Shown here in pieces: positions 8,830-18,738 of a stretch of 64,000 nucleotides of DNA (its first letter is position 1; each line of letters starts with the position of its first letter). The stretch covers positions 3,101,951-3,165,950 of the forward strand of contig NZ_KB467824.1 in the NCBI RefSeq assembly GCF_000344615.1. The letters are read 5' to 3'. Both the position numbers and the translations under genes were made by a program. Source of the DNA: Janthinobacterium sp. CG3 (GTDB lineage: Bacteria > Pseudomonadota > Gammaproteobacteria > Burkholderiales > Burkholderiaceae_D). The notes below the pieces were generated by a model. That model ran no database searches, was not told the origin of the DNA, and was given only the letters and a program-made list of their open reading frames with translations.

Positions 8830-8983
8830 CGCCTGCACGCCCGGGAATGGCGAATTTCATCAAAAAAACCTGCGCGGACGCTTTGAAATTTCCATATTTT
8901 ATTGTACCTTTCTGCACCTGCGCCAAATATTAGTGCCGCGCAAATGCCCACGCCGCTGTTTTTCTGTCAAATTGGAGATGTTT

Positions 8984-10126
8984 ATGCTGTTTAAAGTTAA
9001 GTTCCTTCCTCTCGCCATTGCCCTGGCCTTCTGCGGTAGCGCCGCGGCGCAGGAAATCGTCAAAATCGGCCATGTCGGTCCGATTTCCGGCGGCATCGCG
9101 CATCTGGGCAAAGACAACGAAAACGGCGCCAGGATGGCGATCGAGGAATTGAACGCCAAGGGCTTCAAGATCGACGGCAAGGCCGTCAAGTTCGTGCTGC
9201 TGACCGAAGACGACGCCGCCGATCCGAAACAGGGCACGGCCGCCGCGCAGAAGCTGGTCGACGCCAAAGTCAATGGCGTGATCGGCCATTTGAATTCGGG
9301 CACCACGGTGCCGGCATCGAAAATCTACTTCGACGCCGGCATTCCGCAAATTTCGCCGTCGGCGACGACGCCGCAGTACACCAAGCAAAAATTCAACACG
9401 GCCTTCCGCGTGGTGGCCAACGACAACAAGCTGGGCGGCACGCTGGGCCGTTACGCCGTTGACAAGCTGCAGGCGAAGCGCATCGCCATCGTCGACGACC
9501 GCACCGCCTACGGCCAGGGCGTCGCCGAGGAGTTCGTCAAGGGCGCCAAGGCCAAGTTCCCGGGCGTGCAAATCGTCGCCAAGGAATTCACCAGCGCCAA
9601 CGCGACCGACTTCAACGCGATCCTGACCTCGATCAAGGCCAAAAAGCCCGACATGCTCTTCTTCGGCGGCATCGACGCCGTCGGCGGCCCGATGCTGCGC
9701 CAGATGAAGGCGCTGGGCATCACGGCCAAGTTCATGGGCGGCGACGGCCTGTGTACCGAATCGATGCCGCGCCTGGCCGGCGACGGCCTGGGCGAAGGCA
9801 ATGTGACGTGCGCGGAAGCGGGCGGCATCATGGACAGCAGCCAGAAATCGATGGAAGATTTCGTCGCGCGCTACAAGAAGAAATACGCTATCGACGTGCA
9901 GATCTACGCGCCCTACACCTACGACGCGGTGATGACGATGGCGACCGCGATGGCGAACGCGAAGTCGGCCGATCCGGCCAAGTACCTGCCGTTCCTGGCC
10001 AAGGTGAAGTATGTCGGCGTGACCGGCCCGATCGCCTTCGACGCCAACGGCGACATCAAGGACGGCGCGCTGACCTTGTTCACGTTCAAGGGCGGCAAGA
10101 AGGTCAAGATGGAAGTGGTGAAGTAA
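8984..10126 (+). CDS. livK: Branched-chain amino acid ABC transporter periplasmic binding protein (LivK-type), copy B
   Basis: Also 380 residues, collinear with copy A. It has a signal peptide (FLPLAIALAFCGSAAAQ) and the same leader signal TTGGAG six bases before the ATG. The N-terminal half and middle are nearly identical to copy A. Differences cluster in the second lobe (MLFFGGIDAVGG, GITAKFMGGDGLCTES, SSQKSMEDFVARY), which helps shape the ligand pocket, so substrate preference may differ. It lies between two terminators and seems to be a single-gene transcript. Confidence 0.93.
   Translation: MLFKVKFLPLAIALAFCGSAAAQEIVKIGHVGPISGGIAHLGKDNENGARMAIEELNAKGFKIDGKAVKFVLLTEDDAADPKQGTAAAQKLVDAKVNGVIGHLNSGTTVPASKIYFDAGIPQISPSATTPQYTKQKFNTAFRVVANDNKLGGTLGRYAVDKLQAKRIAIVDDRTAYGQGVAEEFVKGAKAKFPGVQIVAKEFTSANATDFNAILTSIKAKKPDMLFFGGIDAVGGPMLRQMKALGITAKFMGGDGLCTESMPRLAGDGLGEGNVTCAEAGGIMDSSQKSMEDFVARYKKKYAIDVQIYAPYTYDAVMTMATAMANAKSADPAKYLPFLAKVKYVGVTGPIAFDANGDIKDGALTLFTFKGGKKVKMEVVK
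9353..9578 (+). repeat. 226-bp tract identical to 7946-8171
   Basis: Second copy of the identical stretch shared by the tandem LivK-type genes, found by direct comparison. Confidence 0.85.
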
Positions 10127-10169
10127 TAGCGGAGGGCTGGCCGGCGGCGCGCGGCCGGCACCCGCGTAT

Positions 10170-10207
10170 AAAAAAAGCGCGCTGGCTTTGGCCAGCGCGC
10201 TTTTTTT
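10170..10207. terminator. Bidirectional terminator between livK copy B and the cytochrome c gene
   Basis: A long perfect stem: seven A, GCGCGCTGGC, a TTTG loop, GCCAGCGCGC and seven T. Because the A and T tracts flank both sides, it can stop transcripts from both convergent genes. Confidence 0.9.
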
Positions 10208-10223
10208 CGTCTCGCGGCACAGA

Positions 10224-10535
10224 TTATTTCTGCGCCAGCACCCATTTCACCAGCGTGTGGGCTTCGGCCTCACTCACTTGCGGATTCGCCGGCATGGGGA
10301 TCGCGCCCCATGAGCCGGAGCCGCCCTTCAAAACTTTTTGCACCAGTTTGTTCTCGGCGTCTTTTTGACCCGTGTACTTGGCCGCGACATCTTTGAGGGC
10401 CGGGCCCACCAGTTTGCTGCCGACCGCATGGCAAGCCATGCAGTTTTTTGCTTTTGCCAAGTCGGCGTTGGCAAGCGCAGCCTGCGAAGCGAATGCGGAT
10501 ACCATCAACACACCAACCATCATGGAACGTTTCAT
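10224..10535 (-). CDS. Class I c-type cytochrome (c551/c552-like)
   Basis: A 103-residue periplasmic monohaem cytochrome. A signal peptide (VGVLMVSAFASQAALA) precedes NADLAKAKNCMACHAVGSKLVGPAL. The CMACH motif binds haem, and the methionine in WGAIPMPANPQVS is the expected distal ligand. The final helix (EAHTLVKWVLAQK) is typical of c551-type proteins. I chose the ATG at 10535 because GGAGA lies seven bases upstream; the in-frame start at 10562 lacks a site. It probably shuttles electrons to a terminal oxidase or reductase; the partner is not in the window. Confidence 0.92.
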   Translation of the reverse strand: MKRSMMVGVLMVSAFASQAALANADLAKAKNCMACHAVGSKLVGPALKDVAAKYTGQKDAENKLVQKVLKGGSGSWGAIPMPANPQVSEAEAHTLVKWVLAQK

Positions 10536-10700
10536 TGTATTCTCCAAATTAACTAACGGCATTCTACCGTGTTTTCAAATCCGGGCCGTATCGGCATTGT
10601 GAACTAAACGTGCTGTTGCGCGGCCTCGTTGACAGCGCCGGTAATATTACTCCCAAAGCCCGGTTTTCTTTGTAAGATGATGTAACCGCAGGAGCCGTCG

Positions 10701-10925
10701 ATGCCTATCATTCTAGTAATTGTTTCACTGTGTCTGTTGCGTTACTTCGAGGTCTGGCGCTTCGCCGACGTGTCCTGGTGGTGGATCGTCGGCCTGATGG
10801 CGCTCGCCTTCATCTGGTTCGAGTTCATCGAATCGATGCTGGGACTGGACAAGCGCAAGGCCCACAACGTCGACGAGCAACGCCGCAAGGAGCGCGTCAA
10901 GCAATCCTTCGACAAGCGCAAGTAG
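10701..10925 (+). CDS. Small Trp-rich membrane peptide (TIGR04438-like)
   Basis: A 74-residue protein. The first 50 residues form two hydrophobic helices separated by a tryptophan cluster (VWRFADVSWWWIVGLMALAF). The rest is a charged Lys/Arg/Glu tail (DKRKAHNVDEQRRKERVKQS). AGGAG lies seven bases before the ATG. It resembles the 'small Trp-rich protein' family of betaproteobacteria, a recognition from memory. The function is unknown. Confidence 0.75.
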   Translation: MPIILVIVSLCLLRYFEVWRFADVSWWWIVGLMALAFIWFEFIESMLGLDKRKAHNVDEQRRKERVKQSFDKRK

Positions 10926-10975
10926 CGGCTGCAGCCCGGGTGGCGGGCCAAGTGTAACCCGCCACGCCGGCGCGG

Positions 10976-10997
10976 CGCATCACGCCGGCGTGATGCG
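10976..10997. repeat. 22-bp perfect palindrome at the 3' end of ilvD
   Basis: CGCATCACGCC followed directly by its reverse complement GGCGTGATGCG. It ends two bases before the ilvD stop codon region. A second inverted repeat (GGCGGG...CCCGCC) lies just to its left. Without a T-tract it may be a weak hairpin terminator or mRNA 3' stabiliser. Confidence 0.55.
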
Positions 10998-10999
10998 AA

Positions 11000-12862
11000 T
11001 CAACGCTTCAGTTGCGACAGGTCGCGCACGGCGCCGCGGTCGGCCGAGGTGGTCAGCGCGGCGTAGGCTTGCAGCGCCTGCGAGACGAAGCGCTCGCGGC
11101 CCAGCGGCAGCCAGGCGTCGGCGCCCTTCGCCTCCATGGCGATGCGGCGCGCGGCCAGTTCGGCGGCGTCGATGCGCAGGTTGATGCTGCGCTGCGGGAT
11201 GTCGATGTCGATCATGTCGCCCTCTTCCACCAGGCCGATGGCGCCGCCCTCGGCCGCTTCCGGCGAGGCGTGGCCGATCACCAGCCCCGACGAGCCGCCC
11301 GAGAAGCGCCCGTCGGTGAACAGCGCGCACGCCTTGCCCAGGCCCTTGGACTTGATGTACGAGGTCGGGTACAGCATCTCTTGCATGCCGGGGCCGCCTT
11401 TCGGGCCTTCGTAGCGGATGATGACGACGTCGCCGGCGTTGACGGTATCGGCCAGAATCGCCTCGACGGCGGCGTCCTGGCTTTCAAACACCCGCGCCTT
11501 GCCGCTGAATTTCAGAATGCTTTCGTCGACGCCGGCGGTCTTGACGATGCACCCCTTTTCCGCCAGGTTGCCGTACAGGACGGCCAGGCCGCCGTCCTTC
11601 GAGTAGGCGTGCGCCAGGTCGCGGATGCAGCCGCCGGCGCGGTCCAGGTCCAAGGTTTCAAAGCGCGACGACTGCGAGAACGCCACCTGGGTCGGCACGC
11701 CGCCGGCGGCGGCGCGGAACAGCTCGCGCACGGCCGGCTCGTCGGTCTGGGTGACGTCGAAGCTGGCGATGGCCTCGCCCATGGTCTTGCTGTGGATCGT
11801 CGGCAGGCTGGTGTCGAGCAGGCCGGCGCGCGCCAGTTCGCCCAGGATGCCCATGATGCCGCCGGCGCGGTGGACGTCTTCGATATGGTATTTGTCGGTC
11901 ATCGGCGCCACTTTGCACAGGCACGGCACCTTGCGCGAAATGCGGTCGATGTCGGCCATCGAGAACTCCACCTCGGCTTCGTGCGCCGCCGCCAGCAGGT
12001 GCAGCACGGTGTTGGTCGAGCCGCCCATCGAGACGTCGAGCGCCATCGCGTTCTCGAACGCGGCCTTGGTGGCGATGTTGCGCGGCAGCACCGAGGCGTC
12101 GTCCTGCTCGTAGTAGCGCTTGGCCAGGTCGACGATCAGGCGGCCGGCGCGCAGGAACAGCTCCTTGCGGTCGGAATGGGTGGCGACGATGGTGCCGTTG
12201 CCCGGCAGCGCCAGCCCCAGCGCCTCGGTCAGGCAGTTCATCGAGTTGGCGGTGAACATGCCGGAGCAGGAGCCGCAGGTCGGGCAGGCGGCGCGTTCGA
12301 TCTCGGCCACGTCGGCGTCGCTCACCGAGCTGTCGCCGGCCTTGATCATCGCGTCGATCAGGTCGAGCTTGATGATTTTCCGGGCGCCGTCGACCACCTT
12401 GATGATCTTGCCGGCCTCCATCGGCCCACCGGAGATGAACACCACCGGGATGTTGATGCGCAGCGCCGCCATCAGCATGCCCGGCGTGATCTTGTCGCAG
12501 TTGGAGATGCACACCATGGCGTCGGCGCAGTGGGCGTTGACCATGTATTCGACCGAATCGGCGATCAGGTCGCGCGAGGGCAGCGAGTACAACATGCCGC
12601 CGTGGCCCATGGCGATACCGTCGTCGACGGCGATGGTGTTGAATTCCTTGGCGACGCCGCCGGCCGCCTCGATCTCGCGCGCGACCATCTGGCCCAGGTC
12701 CTTCAGGTGGACGTGGCCGGGCACGAATTGGGTGAAGGAGTTGACCACGGCGACGATCGGTTTGTCGAAATCGCCGTCCTTCATGCCGGTGGCGCGCCAC
12801 AGCGCGCGCGCGCCTGCCATGTTGCGGCCGTGGGTGGTGGTGCGGGAGCGGTAGACTGGCAT
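11000..12862 (-). CDS. ilvD: Dihydroxy-acid dehydratase
   Basis: Fe-S enzyme that dehydrates 2,3-dihydroxy acids to 2-oxo acids in valine, leucine and isoleucine synthesis, in the cytoplasm. The 620-residue length is standard. The start [27 protein letters not shown] is the family's usual N-terminus (residues 1-27, from the ATG at 12862). Cysteine-containing motifs [13 protein letters not shown] and [19 protein letters not shown] are cluster ligands, and [19 protein letters not shown] lies near the C-terminus. A sigma70 promoter is visible upstream. It is divergent from a LysR gene. Confidence 0.97.
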   Translation of the reverse strand: MPVYRSRTTTHGRNMAGARALWRATGMKDGDFDKPIVAVVNSFTQFVPGHVHLKDLGQMVAREIEAAGGVAKEFNTIAVDDGIAMGHGGMLYSLPSRDLIADSVEYMVNAHCADAMVCISNCDKITPGMLMAALRINIPVVFISGGPMEAGKIIKVVDGARKIIKLDLIDAMIKAGDSSVSDADVAEIERAACPTCGSCSGMFTANSMNCLTEALGLALPGNGTIVATHSDRKELFLRAGRLIVDLAKRYYEQDDASVLPRNIATKAAFENAMALDVSMGGSTNTVLHLLAAAHEAEVEFSMADIDRISRKVPCLCKVAPMTDKYHIEDVHRAGGIMGILGELARAGLLDTSLPTIHSKTMGEAIASFDVTQTDEPAVRELFRAAAGGVPTQVAFSQSSRFETLDLDRAGGCIRDLAHAYSKDGGLAVLYGNLAEKGCIVKTAGVDESILKFSGKARVFESQDAAVEAILADTVNAGDVVIIRYEGPKGGPGMQEMLYPTSYIKSKGLGKACALFTDGRFSGGSSGLVIGHASPEAAEGGAIGLVEEGDMIDIDIPQRSINLRIDAAELAARRIAMEAKGADAWLPLGRERFVSQALQAYAALTTSADRGAVRDLSQLKR

Positions 12863-12980
12863 GATAGACTTTCCAAAAAGGTATTGTTGCCTGACGAACC
12901 CGGCGGCGGCGCCGGCGCTACGGGCAGTTGCATAGTCGGCGGCCGGCAGCCGGGCTTGTCGCGGTGCGTGTGGGTGTACC

Positions 12981-13009
12981 AGATTGCCTTGCCGGCGCCG
13001 CCCTGTCAA
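12981..13009 (-). promoter_or_regulatory. Sigma70 promoter of ilvD
   Basis: On the minus strand, consensus TTGACA (13004-13009) is 17 bases from CAATCT (12981-12986). It gives a leader of about 110 bases. The divergent lysR start is only 70 bases beyond the -35 box, so the regulator could bind here. Confidence 0.6.
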
Positions 13010-13079
13010 ATATATCATTCGCATGACTGTGAGTCGAAAAACATATCACAGGATGAATTATTAATAGAAACGCATATCG

Positions 13080-13982
13080 ATGAACCTTGAGCTGCGCCAA
13101 TTGCGCTATTTCGTTACCGTCGCCGAGGAATTGCACTTCGGCCGCGCCGCCACGCGCCTGCACATGACCCAGCCGCCGCTGTCGCAAACCATCCAGGCGC
13201 TCGAAGAGCTGCTGGGCGCGGCGCTGTTCGTGCGCAGCCGGCGCGAGGTCAGCCTGTCGCCGGCCGGCCAGGCGCTGCTGCCGGAGGCGCGGCGCATGCT
13301 GGAACAGTCGCAGCGGCTGCCCGAGCTGGTGCGCCGCGCCGCCGCCGGCGAGGCCGGCCGGCTGTCGCTGGCCTTCGTCTCGTCGGCCGACTACAGCGTG
13401 CTGCCGCCGTTCCTGCGCGCCTACCGCGCCGCCTACCCGCAGGTGCAGATCGGCCTGCGCGAGGCCACCTCGGACGTCCAGCTCGACGAATTGCTGCTTG
13501 GGCGCATCGACGCCGGCCTGCTGATCCCGCCGCTGCCGGAACGCGCCCGGGTCGAGCTGGACTACCTGCCGGTACTGTCGGAGCCCCTGATCCTGGCGGC
13601 GCCGGCGGGGCTGGAGGCGCTCAAGGCGCCCGGGCCGGTGGCGCTGGCGGCGCTACCGCCGCTGGCGCTGATCATTTTCCCGCGGGCCATCGCGCCGGCG
13701 CTGCACGACGCCATCGTCGGCGTCTTCCGCGCCGCCGGCATCACGCCGGAGATCGGCCAGGAGGCGATCCAGATGCAAACCATCGTCGGCCTGGTATCGG
13801 CCGGCATGGGCATCGCACTTGTGCCACAATCCGTGTCGAACCTGATGCGCCCCGGCGTAGAATACCGACCTCTGGCGGACCCGACCCCGCTGGTCGAAAC
13901 CGGCCTGGCCTGGCGCCGCGACAACCGCTCGCCGGTGCTGCGGGGCTTTTTGGAATTACTGAGAAAGAATACACAATGCTGA
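13080..13982 (+). CDS. LysR-family transcriptional regulator
   Basis: 300 residues with the classic N-terminal winged HTH (LRQLRYFVTVAEELHFGRAA, MTQPPLSQTIQALEELLGA, residues about 4-60). A periplasmic-binding-protein-like effector domain follows (LSLAFVSSADYSVLPPFLRAY, GLVSAGMGIALVPQSV). The HTH resembles the CbbR/BenM-type subgroup. It is divergent from ilvD and overlaps lgt by seven bases. I know the ilvD-lysR-lgt order from other Burkholderiales. Regulation of ilvD is plausible from position but not shown; the effector is unknown. Confidence 0.92.
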   Translation: MNLELRQLRYFVTVAEELHFGRAATRLHMTQPPLSQTIQALEELLGAALFVRSRREVSLSPAGQALLPEARRMLEQSQRLPELVRRAAAGEAGRLSLAFVSSADYSVLPPFLRAYRAAYPQVQIGLREATSDVQLDELLLGRIDAGLLIPPLPERARVELDYLPVLSEPLILAAPAGLEALKAPGPVALAALPPLALIIFPRAIAPALHDAIVGVFRAAGITPEIGQEAIQMQTIVGLVSAGMGIALVPQSVSNLMRPGVEYRPLADPTPLVETGLAWRRDNRSPVLRGFLELLRKNTQC

Positions 13983-14791
13983 TCCACCCGATGCCCGACC
14001 CCATCGCCATAGCCATCGGCCCGCTGCAAGTGCACTGGTACGGCCTGATGTACATGGTCGCCTTCGCGCTGTTCATCGCGCTGGGCCGCGTGCGCATCAA
14101 GCAGGCGCACATCGCCGCGCAACACTGGACCAAGGAGGACCTCGACGACATGCTGTTCTACGGCGTGCTGGGGGTGGTGATCGGCGGGCGCCTGGGCGAA
14201 GTGCTGTTCTACCGCCCCGCCTTCTTCCTGGCCAACCCGCTGGAAATCCTCATGGTCTGGCACGGCGGCATGTCCTTCCACGGCGGCTTCCTCGGCGTCA
14301 TGCTGTCGATGTGGTTGTGGGCGCGCAAGTCCGGGCGCAATCTGTTCGACGTCTACGACTTCATCGTGCCGCTGGTGCCGCTGGGCTACGCCGCCGGACG
14401 CATCGGCAACTTCATCAACGCCGAGCTGCCGGGCCGCACCGCGCCGGACGGTTTGCCGTGGGCCATGCAATGGCCGGGCGTGGCGCTGCCGGTGCACCCG
14501 TCGCCGCTGTACCAGGCGCTGGTCGACGGCGTGCTGGTGTTCGCCATCCTGTGGCTGTTTTCGCGCCAGTCGCGCCCGCGCATGGCCGTCGGCGGCATGT
14601 TCACGCTGCTGTACGGTTGCGCGCGCTTCTTCACCGAATACTTCCGCGTGCCCGACTACGAGGTCACCTTCGCCGGCATGACGATCAGCTCCGGCCAGAT
14701 GCTGTCGCTGCCGATGATCGCCGGCGGCCTGCTGATGCTGTTGTGGGCCTACAAGCGCAACGTCACCGGCGGCGCGCCGGCGCGCGCCTAA
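13976..14791 (+). CDS. lgt: Prolipoprotein diacylglyceryl transferase
   Basis: Inner-membrane enzyme that transfers diacylglycerol from phosphatidylglycerol to the lipobox cysteine of prolipoproteins, the first step of lipoprotein maturation. 271 residues with about seven hydrophobic helices. Signature motifs are HGGMSFHGG (96-104) and GRIGNFINAE (141-150), the latter being the Lgt signature. The last helix is LSLPMIAGGLLMLLWAY. It overlaps the LysR gene, so translation is coupled. Lipoproteins in this window (47.0-47.4 and 49.9-50.6 kb) would be among its substrates. Confidence 0.96.
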   Translation: MLIHPMPDPIAIAIGPLQVHWYGLMYMVAFALFIALGRVRIKQAHIAAQHWTKEDLDDMLFYGVLGVVIGGRLGEVLFYRPAFFLANPLEILMVWHGGMSFHGGFLGVMLSMWLWARKSGRNLFDVYDFIVPLVPLGYAAGRIGNFINAELPGRTAPDGLPWAMQWPGVALPVHPSPLYQALVDGVLVFAILWLFSRQSRPRMAVGGMFTLLYGCARFFTEYFRVPDYEVTFAGMTISSGQMLSLPMIAGGLLMLLWAYKRNVTGGAPARA

Positions 14792-14805
14792 AAGAGCGAG
14801 AGCGC

Positions 14806-16152
14806 TCAGGCGCGGCGGGCGTGAGCGTGCACCGCCGGGAAACGGGAGTTCACCAGTTCCTCGGCGTAGCGCGCGCTGTGCTCGACGGTTTCAAAGCTGA
14901 GCGTGGCGCCGACATAAAACAGCTGGTCCTTGCCTTGCAGCGCCTCGACCCGCTCGTAGAAGCCGTCGCGCAAGGCCGCGCTGCCGACGTGCGGAAAGTA
15001 GTCCCATTCCCGGCGCAGGGCCAACGCGCCGAATTGGCCGCCCTGCGCCGCGACGTCCTGCGCCAGCGTGGCGTTGAGCTGGTCGAGCGTGGCCGCCCAG
15101 TCGGCCAGTTGCCAGCCGATGTAGGCCGGCACCGAGGGATCGCGGTTGGACCAGGCGTTGACGTGGTTGGCGCGCGCGGCGTGCGCATTACCGTGGAAGA
15201 AAAGAAATTCGCCGGTGGCCAGGCCGGTCGCGCTGAACAGGTTGACGACATAGCGGTGGCTGCGCACTTGCGAAAACAGCGCCTCCTCCTCCTCGTCCAG
15301 GCGCAGGAAATGGCCCACCACATTGAGCGGCGCGGAAACGATCAGCGCGTCGAATTCGTATTGCCGGCTGCCGTTGACGGTCACTTGCAGCGGGCCGCCG
15401 GCGCGCCGCGCATCGCGGGCAACGGCGGTCACGTCGGCGCCCAGTTGCACGTCAAGGTCCCCGGCCAGCGCGTCCCATATCCCTTGAAAGCCGTTCGGGA
15501 ACATATAAAACGCGCCCGGCTCCAAACCGTTCGGACCGCCCGGCTTGAGCAGCCAGCCAATCAATTTCATGAAATACAGCGCCGGCGTGCTGTCGTAGTA
15601 GCCGTAGCCGAAGCCTATCAGCGCGCTGCGCGCCTGCTCGGCGACCGCGGTGAAGCCGTGTTTCGCGGCAAATTGGTCGAACGGCAGGTACAGGTCGCTC
15701 GGCAGCGAGGCGAAACCATTCTGGCCGACGGCGCCAAAGCGCTCCAGCGCGGCCGCGTAGTGGCGCACCGCCGAGGCGATCTCGTCGGCGCTGTAGCGGC
15801 TGGCCAGGAAGGCGGCGCCGGCATGGCGCCCGCCGTGTTCGTCAAGGATGTTCTGGCCCACCGCGTACGGCGCGTACGGGATGCCGTAGCGGTCGGCCAA
15901 GCCCAGCACCAGCTTGCATTCGGTCGAGGCCAGCACCGCGCCCAGCTCGGCCACGGCCGCGCCCCGGCGCAGCGAATGGACCTTGCCGCCGACCCGCTCG
16001 CTCTTTTCAAAGACCGTCACGTTGTCGTAGCCCAGCCGGCGCAGACTGTCCGCCGCCGTCAACCCCGACGGGCCGGCGCCGACCACGGCAATACGGGACG
16101 ACCTGGATGGCGGCGCCGCCGCGCCGCCGTTGAACTGTTCGCCGAATACCAT
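14806..16152 (-). CDS. FAD-dependent amine-oxidase-type oxidoreductase
   Basis: 448 residues. A dinucleotide-binding GAGPSG lies at 25-30, with the acidic FEK end of strand 2 near residue 49 and then RVGGKVHS, typical of flavin amine oxidases/desaturases. The middle has a hydrophobic stretch ([13 protein letters not shown]) and the C-terminus ends with [24 protein letters not shown], the second FAD contact. AAAGGAG precedes the ATG at 16152; the longer upstream frame lacks support. It is convergent with lgt and lies 146 bases downstream of fadD on the same strand. The substrate is unknown; a role in lipid desaturation or polyamine/prenyl chemistry is possible. Confidence 0.85.
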   Translation of the reverse strand: MVFGEQFNGGAAAPPSRSSRIAVVGAGPSGLTAADSLRRLGYDNVTVFEKSERVGGKVHSLRRGAAVAELGAVLASTECKLVLGLADRYGIPYAPYAVGQNILDEHGGRHAGAAFLASRYSADEIASAVRHYAAALERFGAVGQNGFASLPSDLYLPFDQFAAKHGFTAVAEQARSALIGFGYGYYDSTPALYFMKLIGWLLKPGGPNGLEPGAFYMFPNGFQGIWDALAGDLDVQLGADVTAVARDARRAGGPLQVTVNGSRQYEFDALIVSAPLNVVGHFLRLDEEEEALFSQVRSHRYVVNLFSATGLATGEFLFFHGNAHAARANHVNAWSNRDPSVPAYIGWQLADWAATLDQLNATLAQDVAAQGGQFGALALRREWDYFPHVGSAALRDGFYERVEALQGKDQLFYVGATLSFETVEHSARYAEELVNSRFPAVHAHARRA

Positions 16153-16298
16153 TTCTGGCTCCTTTATCGAGTTGTTTTGCCGGATAGCTAAGCCGTTTTG
16201 TGACGCCGGTCTTGCACCTGCGAGATTGCGCCCATGCCGGGCGCGCAAAAAAACCGCCCGCTGCCAGGCGGTCCGCCGCACGCGGCAAGCCGGCCGTT

Positions 16299-17981
16299 TT
16301 ACGCGGCTTTCTTCTCGTCGCGCAATTCGCGCCGCAAAATTTTGCCGACGTTGGTCTTCGGCAGTTCCTCACGGAATTCGATAAATTTCGGTTTCTTGTA
16401 GGCGGTAAATTGCGTTTTGCAAAAGTCCATCAACTGCTCGGCCGTCAGCGCCGGATTCCTGCGCACCACGAACAGTTTGATCGCCTCGCCGGAATGCTGG
16501 TCGGGCACGCCGATGCAGGCGCATTCGAGCACGTCGGGATGGCCGGCGATGACGCCTTCGATTTCGTTCGGGTAGACGTTGAAGCCGGACACCAGGATCA
16601 TGTCCTTCTTGCGGTCGACGATGCGGGTATAGCCGCGTTCGTCCATGATGCCGACGTCGCCCGATTTGAAGTAGCCGTCGGCCGTCATCACCTTCGCCGT
16701 TTCCTCCGGATTGTTCCAGTAGCCGGCCATCACCTGCGGCCCGCGAATCGCGATTTCGCCGGGCTGTCCCTGCGGCACCGGCAGGCCGTCGTCGTCCAAA
16801 ATGGCGATTTCGGTCGACGGAATCGGCAAGCCGATGGTCCCGGAGAAGGCGGTGGCGTTGGCCGGGTTGCTGGTCGCGCCGGGCGAGGTTTCAGACAGGC
16901 CGTAGGCTTCCAGGATGGGGCAGCCGGTCACTTTCAGCCAGCGTTCGTTGACCGCCTGCTGCACCGCCATGCCGCCGCCCAGCGAAATCTTCAGCGCGGA
17001 AAAATCGAGGCTAGCGAAGTCGGCGTTGTTGAGCAGGCCGTTGTACAAGGTATTCACGGCGGGCAACATGTTGAACTTGTATTTGCGCAGTTCCTTGACG
17101 AAGCCCGGGATGTCGCGCGGATTCGGGATCAGGATGTTCATGCCGCCCCAGCGCGTGCCCATCAGGCTGCACGCGGTCAGCGCGAAGATATGGTACAGCG
17201 GCAGCGCGCAGACGATGGTTATCGCCTCGACCCGTGGCGCCTTGTCCAGCGCCGGCTGGATCCACACGTCGTTTTGCAGCACGTTGGCGATCACGTTGCG
17301 GTGCGTCAGCGTGGCGCCTTTCGAGACGCCGGTGGTGCCGCCGGTGTATTGCAGGAAGGCGACGTCGGCGTGGTTCAGCTCGACCTTGGCCAGCGGCATG
17401 CGCGCCCCCTGCGACAGCGCCTGCTTAAAACCGACCGTGTTCGGCAGCGCGAACGCCGGCACCATCTTCTTCACGTTGCGCACCACGAAGTTGACGACCG
17501 CGCCTTTGAGCGCGCCCAGCATTTCGCCCATGTTGGCGACGATCACATGCTTGATCCCGGTCTTGCCCAGCACCTGCTCCAGCGTGGTGGCGAAATTTTC
17601 CAGGATGATGATGGCTTCGGCGCCCGAGTCGCGCAACTGGTGTTCCAGTTCGCGCGGCGTGTACAGCGGATTGACATTGACGACGGCAAAACCGGCGCGC
17701 AGGATGGCGGCGACGGCGATCGGATATTGCAGCACATTGGGCATCATCACGGCGACGCGCGCGCCCTTTTGCATGCCCCGGCTCTGCAACCAGGCCGCCA
17801 GCTTCTTCGAATAGTCGTCCAACTGGGCGTAGGTGAGGAAGGTATCCATGCACACGTAGGCGTTGCGCGACGCGAACTTTTCGAACGATTCTTCCAGCAA
17901 GTGCACCAGCGAGCGGTACTGCGCGGGATCGATTTCTGCCGGAACGCCCTGCGGATACGATTTCAACCAGATTTTTTCCAT
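16299..17981 (-). CDS. fadD: Long-chain fatty-acid-CoA ligase
   Basis: 560-residue AMP-forming acyl-CoA synthetase that activates fatty acids for beta-oxidation or lipid synthesis. Motifs seen are [16 protein letters not shown] (P-loop-like AMP-binding signature), GYGLSET-like [17 protein letters not shown]-like GYFKSGDVG, and [20 protein letters not shown] with the catalytic-lysine tail [14 protein letters not shown]. The ATG at 17981 has GAGG six bases upstream; one at 17993 is less likely. A TetR-type palindrome lies upstream. It forms a lipid block with the thioesterase, enoyl-CoA isomerase-like and diiron genes. Confidence 0.95.
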   Translation of the reverse strand: MEKIWLKSYPQGVPAEIDPAQYRSLVHLLEESFEKFASRNAYVCMDTFLTYAQLDDYSKKLAAWLQSRGMQKGARVAVMMPNVLQYPIAVAAILRAGFAVVNVNPLYTPRELEHQLRDSGAEAIIILENFATTLEQVLGKTGIKHVIVANMGEMLGALKGAVVNFVVRNVKKMVPAFALPNTVGFKQALSQGARMPLAKVELNHADVAFLQYTGGTTGVSKGATLTHRNVIANVLQNDVWIQPALDKAPRVEAITIVCALPLYHIFALTACSLMGTRWGGMNILIPNPRDIPGFVKELRKYKFNMLPAVNTLYNGLLNNADFASLDFSALKISLGGGMAVQQAVNERWLKVTGCPILEAYGLSETSPGATSNPANATAFSGTIGLPIPSTEIAILDDDGLPVPQGQPGEIAIRGPQVMAGYWNNPEETAKVMTADGYFKSGDVGIMDERGYTRIVDRKKDMILVSGFNVYPNEIEGVIAGHPDVLECACIGVPDQHSGEAIKLFVVRRNPALTAEQLMDFCKTQFTAYKKPKFIEFREELPKTNVGKILRRELRDEKKAA

Positions 17982-18048
17982 CGTCTGCCTCATGTTTTAA
18001 TTGTAGTGGAGCGGAGTATTGGCAAATGAATGCCAAGTAAAATCCGTC

Positions 18049-18077
18049 AAATAAAAGAACGAGTGTTCTATTTATTT
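18049..18077. promoter_or_regulatory. Palindromic operator candidate upstream of fadD
   Basis: AAATAAAAGAAC-GAGT-GTTCTATTTATTT is an imperfect inverted repeat with a perfect GAAC/GTTC core. It lies about 70 bases upstream of fadD in an AT-rich patch. TetR-family fatty-acid regulators bind sites of this general shape, so fatty-acid control of fadD is a reasonable inference; the protein is not identified. Confidence 0.5.
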
Positions 18078-18172
18078 ACCGTCAATCTTATCGATTCGCA
18101 CGATTGTTAGCAAGTTCTCAATGGAAATGACAGCCAGACGTGGTATCAACCAGACAAAATTCGGACGCGACC

Positions 18173-18186
18173 TTGATCTAGCTCAA
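18173..18186. promoter_or_regulatory. FNR-like box, one mismatch
   Basis: TTGATCTAGCTCAA matches the FNR/ANR consensus TTGAT-N4-ATCAA except at one base. It overlaps the stop codon of the thioesterase gene and lies about 190 bases upstream of fadD. A perfect copy is at 20683-20696. Confidence 0.35.
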
Positions 18187-18701
18187 ACACGCACTAGCCG
18201 GTCCGCTTCGATCCACGCCAGCACCGAGGCGGGAAACGGCGGAGAACCGGCCTTCTGGCCCAGCGCCGCATAGGTCTGCTCGCTGCTGACGATGCCTCCA
18301 CTGCCGACTATCGCGCCCTTCGCGTGGCCCTGCGCCATGACCTGCCCCCCCTGCAAGAACTCGAAACGCATATAACTCCAGCGCGCGTCCCAGCAAGGCA
18401 TCGAAAAGCGCAGCGTGTAGCGCCGGAACGGTTTCAAGCCGCGGCGGAAGGAAATCAGCGAACCGCCCAGCATCGGGCGCCAGCCGTGTCGCCACGCCAG
18501 TTTCAGGAAGCCGGCGCGGCTCAGGTATTCGACCAGGGCCAGGTCGATGATGGTCATGTAGCGCCCGTTGTTCATATGGCCGTTCAAGTCCAGATCGTTG
18601 GGCCAGACCCGCAGCGTCATCTCGATCGTGTCGCCGATCAGGATGGGCGGCTTGAAGCGGGCGCGCCACCAGACCCACAGCAGGCGGAAATACAGATTCA
18701 T
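18183..18701 (-). CDS. Hotdog-fold thioesterase-like protein
   Basis: A 172-residue protein with a hydrophobic N-terminal stretch (LYFRLLWVWWRARF). The segment DLDLNGHMNNGRYMTIIDLALVEYL follows (about residues 36-60), the D-N-G-H-M-N-N motif of 4HBT-type acyl-CoA thioesterases. Later MRFEFLQGGQVMAQGHAKGAIVG is the expected core strand pair. The start at 18701 is the first methionine that yields the hotdog domain; a long open frame upstream is only antisense shadow of the preceding gene. It lies 37 bases after the enoyl-CoA isomerase-like gene, so the two form an operon. It probably hydrolyses an acyl-CoA. Confidence 0.85.
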   Translation of the reverse strand: MNLYFRLLWVWWRARFKPPILIGDTIEMTLRVWPNDLDLNGHMNNGRYMTIIDLALVEYLSRAGFLKLAWRHGWRPMLGGSLISFRRGLKPFRRYTLRFSMPCWDARWSYMRFEFLQGGQVMAQGHAKGAIVGSGGIVSSEQTYAALGQKAGSPPFPASVLAWIEADRLVRV

Positions 18702-18738
18702 CGGCGCGGCCCCCTCGGGCAGGCCATCCGGCGCGCCG

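Noticed and set aside
14311..16191. 626-codon plus-strand frame across lgt and the FAD oxidoreductase
   Set aside because: It crosses two real genes on opposite strands and shows no domain pattern.
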